This document shows, one piece after another, positions 16,498 through 24,618 of a DNA stretch of 64,000 nt (position 1 is its first letter; the number at the start of each line of letters is the position of its first letter). The position numbers and the translations under genes are program-made. This DNA is from an uncultured Collinsella sp. Lineage in GTDB: Bacteria; Actinomycetota; Coriobacteriia; Coriobacteriales; Coriobacteriaceae. The stretch covers positions 1-64,000 of the forward strand of contig UQHS01000010.1 of assembly GCA_900540845.1 (NCBI GenBank), in the 5' to 3' direction. Below the pieces are notes generated by a model. The model was not told the DNA's origin, ran no database searches, and saw nothing but the letters and a program-made list of their open reading frames with translations.

Positions 16498-17268
16498 GTG
16501 GCGGAAGAGCAGATGAGTATCCCACCCAAAGATCGTGCGCAGGAGGGCATCCGGCACTATATTCGCAGCGCCGGCCTGGTGGGCGGAGACAAGCTGCCCT
16601 CGGAGCGCGTGCTTTCCGAGCGGCTGGGGGTCTCGCGCACGGCCCTGCGCGCCGCGATCACGCAGCTGATCTCGATGCACGTGCTCGAGAGCAAGCAGGG
16701 GTCGGGCACGTACGTCTTGCCGTCCAAACCCATCAACATCTTCCAGGAGACGCGCAATTTCTCTGATGCGGTGCGTCGCGTCGGGCGCCGCCCGGGCGCG
16801 CACCTGCTCGACGCGCGTGTGCTCGAGGCGAATGAGGGGCTCGCGGGCAATCTCGACCTGCCGTGCGGATCTCCCGTGTTCGAGGTGTGCCGCGTGCGCT
16901 TTGCCGACGACACACCGGTCGCTTACGAGACCTCATACATCAACCACGGACTTTGCCCGGGGATCGAGGAGCACGACTTCTCCCATGAGAGCCTCTATGA
17001 CGTGCTGGCCCATGAATACGGCGTTCGCGTCGGCCACGGTGTCGAGCGTGTCTCAATTGCTCGTGCGACGGCGCCGGAGGCGCGCCATCTCGTCATCGAC
17101 GAGGGGGCGCCGGTCTTTTTCGTGCAGGCGCTCGAGCGCACGGCGAGCGGGGATCCGGTGGAGTACCTCAAAGCGGTGTATGTGCCGAGCCGGTATCGCT
17201 TCGCAAGCAACGGCTGCAAGAACGGGGAGACGCCTCAGGGGGTGAAGAGCACATGGCTCACGTGGTAG
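16498..17268 (+). CDS. GntR/HutC-family regulator with UTRA domain
   Basis: The 256-aa protein has a GntR winged helix (PSERVLSERLGVSRTALRAAI, about residues 34-54) and a UTRA domain (about 85-245). The GTG start at 16498 is chosen because AAGGAGG ends 5 bases upstream; an ATG further in (16513) is possible. The gene overlaps the next GntR gene by 16 bp, so the two regulators are co-translated. Tandem overlapping GntR genes are uncommon and suggest joint or opposing control of the neighbouring deglycase genes. Confidence 0.85.
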   Translation: MAEEQMSIPPKDRAQEGIRHYIRSAGLVGGDKLPSERVLSERLGVSRTALRAAITQLISMHVLESKQGSGTYVLPSKPINIFQETRNFSDAVRRVGRRPGAHLLDARVLEANEGLAGNLDLPCGSPVFEVCRVRFADDTPVAYETSYINHGLCPGIEEHDFSHESLYDVLAHEYGVRVGHGVERVSIARATAPEARHLVIDEGAPVFFVQALERTASGDPVEYLKAVYVPSRYRFASNGCKNGETPQGVKSTWLTW

Positions 17269-18059
17269 GTCACAACGCCACCGCGCGCGGGGGCGACGGC
17301 ACATCGGCGCGCACGCATGCGCTCGATGCCGGCGCGGCCATCGACGCCGCCCGTCTTGACGACGACGCCCCGCTGTATCTTCAGATCCGCCATGCCATCG
17401 AGCGGAGCATCGCCGAGGGCGCCTATGCGCCGGGCTCTGCGATTCCCTCCGAGCATGAGCTCGCCGCCGCCTTCTCCACTACGCGCCTCACGGTGCGCAA
17501 CGCCATAGACGGCCTCGTCGAGCGTGGTGTCATTCGCCGCGTGCAGGGCAAGGGCGCGTTTGTGGCGCAAGGGGCCGCGGAGCCCCGCAGGCGCGTGAGC
17601 GGATTCCGTTCGGCTGCCGGGGCGGCCAGCGAGGTCGCATCGGTGCGACAGCTCTCGCGGTCGATTCGCGCCGCCGGCCCGCTGTATGCCGAGCTGTTCG
17701 GCATCGATGAGGACGACGAGCTCTACTCGATCAGGCGTCTCAATTGCGCGGACGGCGTGCCCGCCTCGATCGAGCAGACGCTCATCCCCGTCGCGCTGTT
17801 CCCGGGCATCAAGGATGTCGACGTGTCGGTGTTCAGCCTGTACGAGACGTATGAGATGTGCGGAAGGCCCGTCGCTTTGGCACAGGAGAAGCTCGACGTG
17901 GTGGCCTTGTCCACGCGCGATGCCGGGTTGCTACAGGTGGAGCCGGGCAGCCTCGCCCTCTCGCTCGAGTGCGTGAGCTTTGATGCCGACGGCTGCGCGA
18001 TCGAGCACGCATACGCGCTGACCCCAACAAACCAAGGTGGATACACCTATCAGTTCTAA
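17253..18059 (+). CDS. GntR/HutC-family regulator with UTRA domain
   Basis: The 268-aa protein has a roughly 35-residue N-terminal extension, then a winged helix (PSEHELAAAFSTTRLTVRNAI) and a UTRA domain that ends in NQGGYTYQF. Its ATG lies inside the 3' end of the preceding GntR gene, with AGGGGGTGAAG upstream. It directly precedes an FrlB-like deglycase gene with a 179-bp regulatory gap, so control of that gene is the simplest reading. Confidence 0.85.
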   Translation: MAHVVGHNATARGGDGTSARTHALDAGAAIDAARLDDDAPLYLQIRHAIERSIAEGAYAPGSAIPSEHELAAAFSTTRLTVRNAIDGLVERGVIRRVQGKGAFVAQGAAEPRRRVSGFRSAAGAASEVASVRQLSRSIRAAGPLYAELFGIDEDDELYSIRRLNCADGVPASIEQTLIPVALFPGIKDVDVSVFSLYETYEMCGRPVALAQEKLDVVALSTRDAGLLQVEPGSLALSLECVSFDADGCAIEHAYALTPTNQGGYTYQF

Positions 18060-18143
18060 CGAAATGTCCGATACGACGTCGTGATTCTACCGCTTACGGA
18101 GAAGAAGTGACCGTTTGCGGGAAAGGTTCGTCTATCAAAAAAA

Positions 18144-18189
18144 TGGTATGAAAAAGCGTTAAGATGTAATCAACAAGTGGTATTAAAAA
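18144..18189 (+). promoter_or_regulatory. Direct repeats TGGTATnAAAAA upstream of the FrlB-like gene
   Basis: TGGTATGAAAAA (18144-18155) and TGGTATTAAAAA (18178-18189) are repeated 34 bp apart, about three helical turns, in an A+T-rich stretch 50-95 bp before the gene. They may be binding sites for one of the adjacent GntR proteins. Confidence 0.45.
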
Positions 18190-18238
18190 CTCTCTACTTG
18201 GATATGAGAGGCCACGGCGGCGACGAAGGGAGCTCGCA

Positions 18239-19300
18239 ATGAAGGAGACCGAGAAGATCGAGATCATGCACTTCGACCAGGAGGGCTACCTCGAGGACGG
18301 CAGGAACGTCTACGAGGCCGGCAAGAAGATGACCGCCCTGGCCGACCGCGTGCACGAGGAGGGCTACGACGCCGTGTTCCTCATGGGCGTCGGCGGCACT
18401 TGGGACGAGCTCATGCAGCTCGAGTACCTCATGAACAAGTTCGGCGACAAGGACCTCGAGGTCTACCTCATCCACGCCGCCGAGTGGAACGTCATGGGCC
18501 ACAAGCGCATGACCGACCGCTCCATCGTGCTCACCGCCTCCGAGTCCGGCACCACCCCCGAGGTGCTCGAGGCCATCGGCAAGATGAAGGAGATGGGCGT
18601 GCGCGTCTACGCCATGACCAACCCCGAGGGCAAGATCGGCCAGGCCGTGGGCGCCGAGAATTGCGTCATGATGGCCTCCGACCACGGCGCCGGCGGCTGC
18701 GAGAAGGGCTACTACCTCGCCGACTGCTTCGGCCTGCGCCTGCTCAACCGCCGCGGCTGCTTCCCCAAGTTCGACCTGTTCATCGAGCAGACCAAGGACG
18801 TCTGGAAGGACATGCTCGACATCCGCAAGCGCTTCGAGCCCCGCGCCGAGGAGATCGCCCGCAAGTACGCCCTGGCCGACTACACCATGTTCATCGGCTC
18901 CGGCGCGCTGTGGGGCGAGACCATCCTCTACTCCATGTGTCTGCTCGAGGAGATGCAGTGGAAGCGCATCCGCCATATCACCAGCCATGACTTCTTCCAC
19001 GGCACCCTGGAGCTCCTCGAGCCCGGTGTCCCCGTGTTCCTGTTCATGGGCGAGGACGAGTGTCGCGCCCTCGACGAGCGCGTCCGCGCCTTCCTCACCA
19101 GCGGCGTGACCGGTGACGAGGACTACGTCATCATCGACACCGCCGAGTACGCCATCCCGGGCCTCGACGATGACTTCCGCGTCATCGTGTCCCCCTGGAT
19201 CCTCTCCGTGCTTACCACCGACCGCCTCGCCCGCAACTACGAGCTGGTCACCAAGCACAACCTCAAGTACCGTCGTTACTATCACCAGTTCGACTACTAA
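18239..19300 (+). CDS. FrlB-like SIS-domain deglycase
   Basis: The 353-aa protein resembles fructoselysine-6-phosphate deglycase FrlB. It has a SIS domain beginning FLMGVGGTWDE, the phosphate-binding LTASESGTTPEVLEAI, then HDFFHGTLELLEPGVP and a C-terminal HNLKYRRYYHQFDY that mirrors the FrlB end. Such enzymes split a 6-phosphorylated Amadori product into glucose 6-phosphate and an amine or amino acid. Where FrlB and FraB have Glu before the FHG motif (SGEF), this protein has Asp (SHDF), a change at or near the catalytic acid. GGGAG precedes the ATG. The strongly biased GC third positions suggest high expression. Confidence 0.82.
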   Translation: MKETEKIEIMHFDQEGYLEDGRNVYEAGKKMTALADRVHEEGYDAVFLMGVGGTWDELMQLEYLMNKFGDKDLEVYLIHAAEWNVMGHKRMTDRSIVLTASESGTTPEVLEAIGKMKEMGVRVYAMTNPEGKIGQAVGAENCVMMASDHGAGGCEKGYYLADCFGLRLLNRRGCFPKFDLFIEQTKDVWKDMLDIRKRFEPRAEEIARKYALADYTMFIGSGALWGETILYSMCLLEEMQWKRIRHITSHDFFHGTLELLEPGVPVFLFMGEDECRALDERVRAFLTSGVTGDEDYVIIDTAEYAIPGLDDDFRVIVSPWILSVLTTDRLARNYELVTKHNLKYRRYYHQFDY

Positions 19301-19389
19301 GAGACCGGCCTTTTCGCAGGATTGCGAAGAGACGGGCCTGCTCGCAGGGGCTGTGCTCTTGCGAGTGCGGCAATATGAGTCGCGAAGAA

Positions 19390-19418
19390 ACGGGGCGTCC
19401 GTGCGGGCGCCCCGTTTT
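19390..19418 (+). terminator. Intrinsic terminator after the FrlB-like gene
   Basis: ACGGGGCG (19390-19397) pairs with CGCCCCGT (19408-19415), followed by TTT. The 90 bp before it contain several GCGA/TCGC repeats but no gene. Confidence 0.85.
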
Positions 19419-19489
19419 GCTGTTTGGATGAGGGTTTCGACGCCTTGTTTCATGCCCCATCGCTTCAACGTCGCCATCCGTACGTTCCC

Positions 19490-19528
19490 ATGAGATAGTT
19501 TCTGTATAAAACGTTATAGACATCTCAT
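19490..19528 (+). promoter_or_regulatory. Inverted repeat in the promoter region of the FraB-like gene
   Basis: ATGAGAT (19490-19496) and ATCTCAT (19522-19528) form a 7-bp inverted repeat around an A+T-rich core with TGTATAAAAC and TTATAGAC. GTATTGAAAAT follows at 19533 and resembles the TGGTATnAAAA repeats before the FrlB-like gene. Confidence 0.4.
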
Positions 19529-19630
19529 ACAAGTATTGAAAATGCTGCGATACGTGCATACACTGGAATCACGAGAGGTCGGGTGCCGTGCTGTGGGCCC
19601 GATCGGCAATTTCGCACGAAAGGGGCACAC

Positions 19631-20599
19631 ATGTACGCGCATGACGTCATCGCAGATATCCTGAGCCAGAAAGGTAACATCGACAGTGTGTTTTGGATCG
19701 CCTGCGGCGGATCACTCATCGATCTGCTCCCGGCGCACGCCCTGACGCAGCGTGAGGGTACCACAATGAGCTCCGATGCGTACACGGCGCGTGAGTTCGA
19801 CATCATGCGGCCCAAGCGTCTGGGCGAGCATTCGCTTGTCGTCGCGTGCAGCCACTCCGGCAACACGCCCGAGGTGATCCAGTCGTGCAAGATCGCGCAG
19901 GAAGCCGGCGCTGCGGTCATCACGTTTACCAATCAGGAGGGCTCCGGTATCGACCTGGACTCATGGACCTCGTGGGTGTATCCGTGGAGCGATGACGTCT
20001 CCCAGCTCAAGGTACCCGCGGGCATCACCTTGCTTCTCGCCGGCGAGCTGCTCGACCAGCAGGAGGGATATGCGGATCTCGCCGACCTGTACGACGGTGT
20101 CGCCAAGATGGATGAGATCTTGCCCACCGCTCGCGTGAAGGTGAATGCCGAGCTCGGCGAGAGGTTCGCCGCCCTGTGCCAAGAGCACCCATTCTTCTAC
20201 ATCTTGGGCTCTGGCCCCAACTTCGCCCAGACGTACGGCTTCGCCATCTGCTCGCTGCAGGAGATGCAGTGGCAGGACTGCGCCTACATCCATTCGGGCG
20301 AGTACTTCCACGGGCCATTCGAATGCACGGAGCCCGGCGTGTTCTATTTTCTGCAGATGGGGTCGAGCGAGTGCCGTGCGATGGACGAGCGGGCGCTTGC
20401 GTTCATGGAGACGCACACCGACACCATCATGGTGCTCGACGCGCTCGAGTACGGCATGGATCAGATTCCCGAGGGTGTCCGCGCGTATCTCGACCCGATT
20501 CTGTTCTACGCGATGAACGTTGAGCTGCGCGCCGCGCGTGGCAGGCTGTTCGACCACGACCCGTCGGTGCGCCGCTACATGGGTATCGAGAAGTACTAG
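19631..20599 (+). CDS. FraB-like SIS-domain deglycase
   Basis: The 322-aa protein closely resembles FraB, the 6-phosphofructose-aspartate deglycase of Salmonella. VFWIACGGSLIDLLPA, ACSHSGNTPEVIQ, YIHSGEYFHGPFECTEPG and the C-terminal SVRRYMGIEKY follow the FraB order. The Glu and His of HSGEYFHGP are the residues expected to act as acid and base. The ATG at 19631 has GAAAGGGG upstream. It is a separate unit after a terminator, with its own operator-like repeat. Together with the PTS and the FrlB-like enzyme it suggests use of several Amadori compounds. Confidence 0.85.
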   Translation: MYAHDVIADILSQKGNIDSVFWIACGGSLIDLLPAHALTQREGTTMSSDAYTAREFDIMRPKRLGEHSLVVACSHSGNTPEVIQSCKIAQEAGAAVITFTNQEGSGIDLDSWTSWVYPWSDDVSQLKVPAGITLLLAGELLDQQEGYADLADLYDGVAKMDEILPTARVKVNAELGERFAALCQEHPFFYILGSGPNFAQTYGFAICSLQEMQWQDCAYIHSGEYFHGPFECTEPGVFYFLQMGSSECRAMDERALAFMETHTDTIMVLDALEYGMDQIPEGVRAYLDPILFYAMNVELRAARGRLFDHDPSVRRYMGIEKY

Positions 20600-20673
20600 G
20601 GACGAAGAGGCTCGCCCGAAGCCGTGCGGTGTTGCGCGCGAAGGCGGACCGCTGTCGCATGGCGTTCGTTTCG

Positions 20674-21630
20674 TTAGATATCGATGAGCTTTGAGCTCGC
20701 CTGCGCCATGAGCGCGGCGAGCTCTTCTTGTTCGACGCCACGAATGCGGGCGAGCGCTTCGAGCGTGCGGTTAAGCGAACGCTCGAGCTCGTCGACGGGA
20801 TAGGGCGCGCGGGCCTGCGGGGAGGTGTCGGCCTGCGGGGAGGTGTCGGCATGCGGCGGGGTTCCAGCCTGCGGCGGAGCGTCGGTTTCGAGATGCAGCT
20901 GATTGAGTGGCATCTGCCGCGCATATTCGCGCCCGCGTTTGGTGGCGAGCATGCGCTCGTTCACCGAGATGTGGCAACCAAGGTGGCGGATGCGAGCGAG
21001 GTCCGCCGACGTGCCCGAGAACCAGTGGAAGATGCACGTCGCGTGGTCGGGCAGGCCGTGGGCTTCGAGCATGTCGAGGGCGTCTGACGCGGACTGCACG
21101 GCGTGGATGGATATGACGCGGCCTCGGCGCGGCTTGGCGGCGCAGGAGGAGACGATGCGCTCGAAGGCCGCGATTTGGGCGCGGGCGTTGTGCTTGTGGG
21201 CAGGGGAGAAGTCGAGGCCGATCTCGCCGACGTAATCGGATATCGCGGCGAGCGCAGCTGCTTGTGCGGCGTCGGCTGTGCCTTTGGGGCCGTCGGTGAC
21301 CCACCATGGGTGCAGGCCAGCGGCGATGCGAACATTGCGGCTTTCGGCAAGGACGTCTTGGGCGGATGCGGCGTCGTCGGGCGTCACCGTGGTGCACAGG
21401 ATGGCTATGCGGCGCTCTTGCGCGTGCGTGGCGACTTCCGCCGCGTTTGCCATGCGATCGAGATGGCAGTGCATGTCAACGTAGGACCAGGGGTCATGCG
21501 CCTCGGTGGGGTCGGGTGTAAAGAGGGTATCTTTGACGAAAAGAGATGGCGAATCGAGCTTCATTTTCGACATTTTTACCCGCGTTTCGAAATGCGTGTC
21601 CGCGAGATCGCTCCCGGGTGTGTGCATCAT
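20674..21630 (-). CDS. TatD-family metal-dependent hydrolase
   Basis: The 318-aa protein is a TatD-type hydrolase (nuclease family). VDMHCHLDRM (about 51) supplies the metal-binding HxH, GEIGLDFS the Glu, HAVQSA and HWFSG the further His, and LHLETDAP the final Asp. Two oddities are visible. The first 50 residues are an extension, part of which is encoded by a dispersed 57-bp palindromic element (21525-21581). A Pro/Thr/Ala-rich insert with TSPQAD repeats follows directly after LHLETDAP. The ATG overlaps the stop of tcdA (ATGA), so the two are co-translated. Confidence 0.88.
   Translation of the reverse strand: MMHTPGSDLADTHFETRVKMSKMKLDSPSLFVKDTLFTPDPTEAHDPWSYVDMHCHLDRMANAAEVATHAQERRIAILCTTVTPDDAASAQDVLAESRNVRIAAGLHPWWVTDGPKGTADAAQAAALAAISDYVGEIGLDFSPAHKHNARAQIAAFERIVSSCAAKPRRGRVISIHAVQSASDALDMLEAHGLPDHATCIFHWFSGTSADLARIRHLGCHISVNERMLATKRGREYARQMPLNQLHLETDAPPQAGTPPHADTSPQADTSPQARAPYPVDELERSLNRTLEALARIRGVEQEELAALMAQASSKLIDI
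21525..21581. repeat. 57-bp dispersed palindromic element, copy inside TatD gene
   Basis: The segment starts GGGTATCTTTGACGAA and ends TTCGACATTTTTACCC. The right-hand 27 bases (21555-21581) match 50007-50033 at 24 positions, and both copies are exactly 57 bp between the GGGTA and TACCC ends. On the minus strand it codes for about 19 residues of the TatD N-terminal extension. Confidence 0.65.
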
Positions 21631-22448
21631 TGCGCCCGCCCGCCGCGCTTGCCGGCCAGGCGCCCTTTTTGCGCGGCGTCGTGCATGGCCAGCGCGGCCG
21701 AGACGTCGTCGCCCGTGCCGAGCCCGGAGATGTAACGCAGCACCTCACCTGCGATCATCTGCCCCATGATGGGCGGCATGAAGCTGGCGGTTCCCAGGTC
21801 GGTGCGCTCGGAGCGAGCGGCCCCGGGCGCTGCGGCGATGCGCACGGCCTCCTCACAGGAATACAGGACGCGCAGGTGACGGATGCCGCGCTTGCGACAC
21901 TCCTTGCGCATGATGCGCGCGAGCGAGCAGTTGACCGTCTTGTGCACGTCGGCGATGCGCAGGCACTCGGGGTGGATCTTCTTGGCGCCTCCCATGGAGC
22001 TGATGAGTTCGAAACCGCGCTCCTGCGCGAGCGTCGCGAGGGCCAGCTTGGCGGAAACGGTGTCGATGGCGTCGACGACGTAGTCGATGCGCCCGTCGGC
22101 TTCGGCGAGGCAGGTGTCGTAGAGCGCTTCGAGGTTTTCCGCGAGGACGAATGTATCGTGCGTGCACACGCGGCAACTCGGGTTGATGTCGGCGATCATG
22201 GCCGCCATGACCTCGACCTTGCGCTTGCCCACCGTGCTCTCGAACGCGATAGCCTGGCGATTGATGTTGGAGGGGGCGACCACGTCCTTGTCCACGATGA
22301 TGAGCTGCCCGACGCCGCCGCGCGCGAGCGCCTCGACGCAGCTGGAGCCCACGCCGCCGCAGCCGAGCACGAGCACGCGGGCGTCCTCAAGGCGGGCGAG
22401 CCGCTCGTCGCCGAGCATCACGCGCAGGCGGTCTTTCATCGTTTCCAT
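21627..22448 (-). CDS. tcdA: tRNA threonylcarbamoyladenosine dehydratase
   Basis: The 273-aa protein is a ThiF/E1-like enzyme of the TcdA (CsdL/YgdL) type, which uses ATP to cyclise t6A37 to ct6A in ANN-decoding tRNAs. The nucleotide-binding loop is LGCGGVGSSCVEAL (about 29-42), followed by IVDKDVVAPSNINRQ. VVDAIDTVSAK and SSMGGAKK are family core motifs. The length fits TcdA, and there is no extra domain. It is the first gene of a two-gene unit with tatD. Confidence 0.92.
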   Translation of the reverse strand: METMKDRLRVMLGDERLARLEDARVLVLGCGGVGSSCVEALARGGVGQLIIVDKDVVAPSNINRQAIAFESTVGKRKVEVMAAMIADINPSCRVCTHDTFVLAENLEALYDTCLAEADGRIDYVVDAIDTVSAKLALATLAQERGFELISSMGGAKKIHPECLRIADVHKTVNCSLARIMRKECRKRGIRHLRVLYSCEEAVRIAAAPGAARSERTDLGTASFMPPIMGQMIAGEVLRYISGLGTGDDVSAALAMHDAAQKGRLAGKRGGRAQ

Positions 22449-22870
22449 CGTGGCTCCTCATGTGCAATCACGGGGTCATTCTCGGCAGGTATTGTACCAA
22501 CCTCATTTTAGGGACGGCTGCAAAATGAGGTTGCGAGTTCTGAACCTGCTGCCGGATGGTGTTGCGCGGCTCTTCGTGGCGCAAATCTCGAGGCTCCCCT
22601 TCGACGCGTCGCTCGTCCGGTTGTCGATGGCAGAAGAGGGCTGTTCTCCGAAATTGAGTTTTCGGCCAAAGGCGGAGGATGCCTATTCCCACCATGAACG
22701 TTAGCGGTCAAAGGCGGATATGTCCCTCAGCCGTTGTCGACGGCGGGCTCGCGCGTGATGAGGCATTGTCCCAGGCCCACCCAATTGAGGTAGAGAATTC
22801 CTGCAGTGGCGGGTTTCATGCGACAATGGAGAGCGTTAACCCAGTTAGACCCCCAGAAATGGAGTCGTTC
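22449..22870. other. Intergenic region between tcdA and ettA with a palindrome
   Basis: These 422 bp separate divergent genes. The main structure is a perfect 12-bp inverted repeat, CAACCTCATTTT (22498-22509) and AAAATGAGGTTG (22522-22533), with a 12-nt loop, about 50 bp upstream of tcdA. A faint TTGAGG occurs near 22785, but I cannot place a convincing promoter for ettA. Short open frames in the middle (22524-22700) have no ribosome sites and look like non-coding remnants. Confidence 0.55.
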
Positions 22871-24550
22871 ATGGCAGAGTTCATCTACCAGATGTATCAG
22901 GCGCGCAAAGCGCATGGCGACAAGGTCATTCTCGATGACGTCTCGTTGTCGTTCTATCCCGGCGCCAAGATCGGCGTCGTGGGCCCCAACGGCATGGGCA
23001 AGTCCACCCTGCTCAAAATCATGGCCGGCATCGAGGAGGTGTCCAACGGCGACGCTCGCCTGACCCCGGGGTACACGGTGGGCATCCTGCAGCAGGAGCC
23101 GCCGCTGGAGGAGGACAAGACGGTCATCGAGAACGTGCGCCTCGCCTACGCCGACCTGATCGCCAAGGTCGACCGCTTCAACCAGATCTCGGTTGAGATG
23201 TGCGACCCCGATTGCGACATGGATGCGCTGATGGCGGAGATGGGTCGCCTGCAAGACGAGATCGACACGGCCGATGGCTGGGATATCGATTCCAAGCTCG
23301 GTCAGGCCATGGACGCCCTGCAGCTGCCCGATTCCGACATGCCGGTGAACGTGCTTTCCGGTGGCGAGCGCCGCCGCGTGGCCCTGTGCAAGCTGCTGCT
23401 CGAGGCTCCCGACCTGCTGCTTCTCGACGAGCCCACCAACCATCTGGACGCCGAGTCCATCCTGTGGCTCGAGCACTTCCTCAAGAACTACCCCGGCGCC
23501 GTGCTCGCCGTCACGCACGACCGCTACTTCCTCGATCACGTCGCCGAGTGGATCTGCGAGGTCGACCGCGGTCACCTCTACCCGTACAAGGGCAACTACT
23601 CGACCTACCTCGAGACCAAGGCGGCCCGTGTCGCCGCGCAGGGCCAGCGTGAGGAACGCCTGGCCAAGCGCATCGCGGCGGAACTCGACTGGGTGCGCTC
23701 GTCGCCAAAGGCCCGCCAGGCCAAGAACAAGGCCCGTCTGGCACGCTACGAGGAGATGGAGGCCGAGGCGCGCGCCAGCCAGAAGCTCGACTACACCGAC
23801 ATCCGCATCCCCGTCGGTCCTCGCCTGGGATCCAAGGTCCTCGTTGCCGAGCATTTGCACAAGGAGTTTGACGGCCGCGTGCTCATCGACGACCTGTCGT
23901 TCACGCTGCCGCGCAACGGCATCGTGGGCGTGATCGGCCCCAACGGCGTGGGCAAGACCACCCTGTTCAAGACCATCGTTGGCCTGGAGCCGCTCACAAG
24001 CGGCAACCTTGAGATTGGCGAGACGGTCAAGATCTCCTATGTCGACCAGATGCGCGGCGGCATCGATCCCGATAGAACCCTGTGGGAGGTCGTTTCCGAC
24101 GGCCTGGACATCATGCAGGTCGCAGACAACGAGGTGCCCAGCCGCGCCTACGTGGCGAGCTTTGGCTTCAAGGGCTCCGACCAGCAGAAGCGCGCCGGCG
24201 TTTTGTCCGGCGGAGAGCGCAACCGCCTCAACCTGGCGCTCACCTTGAAGCAGGGCGGCAACCTGCTGCTCCTAGACGAGCCCACGAACGACCTCGACGT
24301 CGAGACGCTCTCCGCGCTCGAGTCCGCGCTGCTCGAGTTCCCCGGGTGCTCCGTGGTCATCAGCCATGACCGCATGTTCCTCGACCGTGTGGCAACCCAC
24401 ATTCTGGCGTGGGAGGGCACCGACGAGAACCCCGGCAATTGGTATTGGTTTGAGGGTAACTTCGAGCAGTATCAGGAGAACCGCATCGCTCGCCTGGGCG
24501 AGGACGCCGCTCAGCCTCATCGCGTGCATCGCAAGCTCACGCGCGATTAG
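22871..24550 (+). CDS. ettA: Energy-dependent translational throttle protein EttA (ABC-F)
   Basis: The 559-aa ABC-F protein has two ATPase domains and no membrane part. Domain 1 has GPNGMGKST (about 38-46), LSGGERRRVAL and LLLLDEPTNHLD. Domain 2 has GPNGVGKTT, LSGGERNRLNL and LLLLDEPTNDLD. EttA binds the ribosomal E site and gates entry into elongation according to the ATP/ADP ratio. Length and the closing ENRIARLGEDA agree with EttA rather than other ABC-F types. The ATG at 22871 has GGAG upstream; an ATG at 22859 is possible. Confidence 0.95.
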   Translation: MAEFIYQMYQARKAHGDKVILDDVSLSFYPGAKIGVVGPNGMGKSTLLKIMAGIEEVSNGDARLTPGYTVGILQQEPPLEEDKTVIENVRLAYADLIAKVDRFNQISVEMCDPDCDMDALMAEMGRLQDEIDTADGWDIDSKLGQAMDALQLPDSDMPVNVLSGGERRRVALCKLLLEAPDLLLLDEPTNHLDAESILWLEHFLKNYPGAVLAVTHDRYFLDHVAEWICEVDRGHLYPYKGNYSTYLETKAARVAAQGQREERLAKRIAAELDWVRSSPKARQAKNKARLARYEEMEAEARASQKLDYTDIRIPVGPRLGSKVLVAEHLHKEFDGRVLIDDLSFTLPRNGIVGVIGPNGVGKTTLFKTIVGLEPLTSGNLEIGETVKISYVDQMRGGIDPDRTLWEVVSDGLDIMQVADNEVPSRAYVASFGFKGSDQQKRAGVLSGGERNRLNLALTLKQGGNLLLLDEPTNDLDVETLSALESALLEFPGCSVVISHDRMFLDRVATHILAWEGTDENPGNWYWFEGNFEQYQENRIARLGEDAAQPHRVHRKLTRD

Positions 24551-24568
24551 GCTGTGGTACGCCGATTT

Positions 24569-24607
24569 CGCGCCCCTCGCTGCACTTGTTTTGCAGCGAG
24601 GGGCGCG
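24569..24607. terminator. Bidirectional terminator between ettA and the convergent gene
   Basis: A perfect 16-bp stem, CGCGCCCCTCGCTGCA (24569-24584) with its complement (24592-24607), surrounds a T-rich 7-nt loop. It separates two convergent genes and is the longest perfect terminator stem in the window. Confidence 0.85.
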
Positions 24608-24618
24608 GTGTCTTGGGG

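Noticed and set aside
22524..22703. Short frame in the tcdA-ettA gap
   Set aside because: No ribosome site, overlaps a palindrome and has no recognisable sequence pattern.
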